NCBI RefSeq assembly: GCF_038003085.1
Contig: NZ_JBBOOM010000001.1
Coordinates: forward strand, 4,030,001-4,094,000
Reading direction: 5' to 3'
Origin: Psychrobacillus sp. FSL K6-2836
GTDB lineage: Bacteria > Bacillota > Bacilli > Bacillales_A > Planococcaceae
DNA: 64,000 nt
Position 1 is the first letter of the stretch. Each line of letters opens with the position of its first letter. The position numbers and the translations under genes were made by a program. The notes beneath the pieces are model-generated. The model was not told where the DNA came from. It was given only the letters and a program-made list of their open reading frames with translations, and searched no databases. This document shows positions 62,482 to 64,000 of the stretch, piece by piece.

Positions 62482-63474
62482 ATGAGATTAAGTGTATTAG
62501 ATCAAGCGCCAATCACAATCGGAAATACAGCAGCAGGAGCATTAAAAAAAGCAGAAGAGCTGGCTATTTTAGCAGATGAGTTAGGTTATTATCGTATGTG
62601 GATGGCGGAACATCATGGAACAGGTACTATTGCAAGTTCTGCTCCCGAAGTGATTGCTGCCCATTTAGCGGCGAAAACAAAGAATATCCGTATTGGGACC
62701 GGTGGAGTAATGATGATGCATTATTCACCATTGAAACTTGCGGAAGTGTTTAAAACATTAAGTGCGTTTTCACCCGGTCGTATTGATTTTGGTGTTGGTC
62801 GTGCTCCAGGGGGAGATAATTATGCAATGTATGCTCTTTCTGAGGGTCGTCAGCCGATGCTAAATAATATGTATGAAAAACTAACGACTACGCTACAATT
62901 ACTGAACGATGAAGTGCCAGAAGATAGTATATATAACCGAACAATCGCCACTCCAGCGAATATTGTATTACCAGAAGCTTGGCTGCTCGGTTCCACTGGA
63001 AATAGTGCTATTCAAGCCGGTCGATTAGGAGTCGGCTATTCATTTGCTCAGTTTTTCCAAGGTGGGATGACGAGAGAAATTTTCGATACTTACCGAAGCA
63101 ACTTCAAGCCTTCTGCACTAATGGAGAAGCCAGAAATCAACGTAACGTATATGGTAACAGTTGCTGAAACAAAGGAAGAAGCAGAATATGAAGCACTTCC
63201 TCAAGATATTTCGAGACTCTCTTTAATGAGAGGTCAAATTCGCCAAACATTAACACCGGAAGAAGCGCAAAACTATCCTTTAACCGAAATGGACCGTATG
63301 ATGATTCAAGAAAACCGCAAAATTCATTTAGTTGGTACACCAAAAGAGGTAGCAACGATTTTGCAAGAAGAGCAGGCTCATTTTGGATTTGAGGAAGCGA
63401 TGATTTGTAGCATTCCACATTCCCAAGAAAAAAGGTTAAACGTTTACCGTTTACTCGCAAAAGAATTGATGTAA
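62482..63474 (+). CDS. LLM class flavin-dependent oxidoreductase (luciferase-like)
   Basis: 330 residues of the bacterial luciferase superfamily: SVLDQAPITIGNTAAGALKKAEELA at the start, RMWMAEHHGT, IRIGTGGVMMMHYSPLKLAEVFKTL and RIDFGVGRAPGGD, which are FMN/F420-type LLM signatures in the YhbW-like subgroup. Substrate unknown. GAAGGGAAG precedes ATG 62482. The last 90 coding bases and the stop are duplicated just downstream. Confidence 0.92.
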   Translation: MRLSVLDQAPITIGNTAAGALKKAEELAILADELGYYRMWMAEHHGTGTIASSAPEVIAAHLAAKTKNIRIGTGGVMMMHYSPLKLAEVFKTLSAFSPGRIDFGVGRAPGGDNYAMYALSEGRQPMLNNMYEKLTTTLQLLNDEVPEDSIYNRTIATPANIVLPEAWLLGSTGNSAIQAGRLGVGYSFAQFFQGGMTREIFDTYRSNFKPSALMEKPEINVTYMVTVAETKEEAEYEALPQDISRLSLMRGQIRQTLTPEEAQNYPLTEMDRMMIQENRKIHLVGTPKEVATILQEEQAHFGFEEAMICSIPHSQEKRLNVYRLLAKELM

Positions 63475-63598
63475 ATAAATGGACGCACTTTTGGATTTGA
63501 GGAAGCGATGATTTGTAGCATTCCACATTCACAAGAAAAAAGGTTAAGCGTTTACCGTTTACTCGCAAAAGAATTGATGTAAATAAATGGACGCACTT
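63381..63598 (+). repeat. 108-bp tandem duplication of the LLM gene 3' end
   Basis: 63381-63490 is repeated at 63489-63598 with period 108 and only two substitutions seen (CCCAAG/CACAAG and TTAAACG/TTAAGCG). The unit includes the last 30 codons, the TAA stop and 15 bp beyond. Since 108 is a multiple of three, the second copy is in frame with the first beyond the stop. Confidence 0.93.
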
Positions 63599-63637
63599 GT
63601 CATGGGTGCGTCTTTTTTTGTATCCATTTATTTCTAC

Positions 63638-63666
63638 TTGAAATAAGAACAAATGTTCGTTATGAT
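63638..63666 (+). promoter_or_regulatory. sigma-A promoter with LexA (DinR) box in the spacer
   Basis: TTGAAA (63638-63643), 17-bp spacer, TATGAT (63661-63666). The spacer contains AGAACAAATGTTCG (63646-63659), a perfect GAAC-N4-GTTC palindrome matching the Gram-positive SOS operator CGAAC-N4-GTTCG at nine of ten fixed bases. Confidence 0.82.
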
Positions 63667-63692
63667 AAATGAAAAAGAAAGAACGTGATAGC

Positions 63693-64000
63693 ATGGCTAA
63701 CTTCGAGGAAGATTGGAACCAATTAGATTTATCCCAGTTACAGGATCGTGGATCAAAAAAATGGGTAGCGATGATGTTACCAGAGCATGTGAAAATGCTT
63801 CGTGAGTATAGTGAAGAGATAAAAAAAGAACCTCGCCCAGACTTAAATGAGTTTGACTATGAAGCTATTCAGGATCAAATCGTACTTGCAATGAAACGAA
63901 ATGTCGAAATCAAAATAAAACGGTGGAAAGAGGGAGAATTTATCTATAACCGCGGTACAATACAATGGATTGATTTGAGGAAACGAACAATCGAACTAGA
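63693..64000 (+). CDS. YolD-like family protein (partial, 3' end beyond window)
   Basis: The first 102 residues: GSKKWVAMMLPEHVKMLREYSEEIKKEPRPDLNEFDYEAIQDQI ... IKRWKEGEFIYNRGTIQWID, the YolD-like pattern. Family members usually stand next to a Y-family polymerase gene (UvrX type), which may follow outside the window. The LexA-box promoter 27-55 bp upstream suggests SOS induction. The ribosome binding site is weak (AAGAAAGAACG). Confidence 0.85.
   Translation, partial: MANFEEDWNQLDLSQLQDRGSKKWVAMMLPEHVKMLREYSEEIKKEPRPDLNEFDYEAIQDQIVLAMKRNVEIKIKRWKEGEFIYNRGTIQWIDLRKRTIEL

Noticed and set aside
63137-63694. 185-codon minus-strand frame with an internal repeat
   Set aside because: Antisense to the LLM oxidoreductase; its internal repeat is only the 108-bp DNA duplication read backwards.

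Overview
The window is a chromosomal segment of a low-GC, endospore-lineage Firmicute. Gene order follows the Bacillus subtilis pst-yqg-comG-gcv-yqh-efp-spoIIIA-acc-nusB-folD-xse-isp-dxs-argR-recN-spoIVB-spo0A-bkd region almost step by step, but with losses and insertions that suggest a Planococcaceae/Caryophanaceae relative such as Psychrobacillus, Lysinibacillus or Sporosarcina. The taxonomic call is inference; no rRNA is present. I saw no tRNA, CRISPR array or complete insertion sequence.

Layout. 0.5-5.0 kb: phosphate uptake operon pstS-C-A-B-phoU. 5.5-6.4 kb: two minus-strand envelope-associated small genes. 6.5-12.7 kb: rpmG, 5-formyl-THF cyclo-ligase, yqgQ, an LtaS-type enzyme, lipoprotein yqgU, yqgW, MBL-fold yqgX and yqgY. 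12.8-17.4 kb: a four-cysteine HTH regulator and the competence pseudopilus operon comGA-GG. 17.5-22.3 kb: aroK, a tandem glycine riboswitch and gcvT-gcvPA-gcvPB. 22.4-25.0 kb: an inserted patch (DinB-like, DUF2809, BCS1-like AAA ATPase). 25.0-31.3 kb: yqhL, lipM, a B12-dependent ribonucleotide reductase with paired NrdR-like boxes, yqhR, papA, efp. 31.7-34.5 kb: a reduced spoIIIA operon. 34.7-35.5 kb: an accessory ATPase. 36.2-46.3 kb: accBC, yqhY, nusB, folD, xseAB, ispA, dxs, yqxC, argR. 46.3-50.4 kb: recN, spoIVB, spo0A. 50.8-53.3 kb: fapA-like, glpQ, yqzF. 53.4-62 kb: bkdR and bcd-lpdV-bkdAA-bkdAB-bkdB. 62-64 kb: a small membrane protein, an LLM-class flavin oxidoreductase and the start of a LexA-controlled YolD-like gene.

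How the genes cooperate. Glycine cleavage, LipM octanoyl transfer and the branched-chain 2-oxoacid dehydrogenase all need lipoyl groups; folD and the cyclo-ligase feed the folate C1 pool used by GcvT. AccB/AccC and the bkd complex supply malonyl-CoA and branched acyl-CoA primers for fatty acids. spo0A, spoIVB and the spoIIIA remnant belong to sporulation, each with an upstream match to the expected sporulation sigma factor (sigma-H, sigma-G, sigma-E).

The least expected signals are: (1) a spoIIIA operon that lacks spoIIIAA and spoIIIAB, starts at spoIIIAC behind its own sigma-E-like promoter, and has a stub spoIIIAF and a short spoIIIAG that both appear to start at near-cognate AUC/AUU codons; (2) a roughly 300-bp dispersed intergenic element in three copies with a conserved, RNA-like core and an optional 18-bp perfect hairpin module; (3) several further palindromic repeat families, one of which supplies the 3' end of a DinB-like gene; (4) a BkdR whose GAFTGA loop is deleted; (5) a 21-bp-period tandem repeat at the site where spoIIIAA/AB would be expected.
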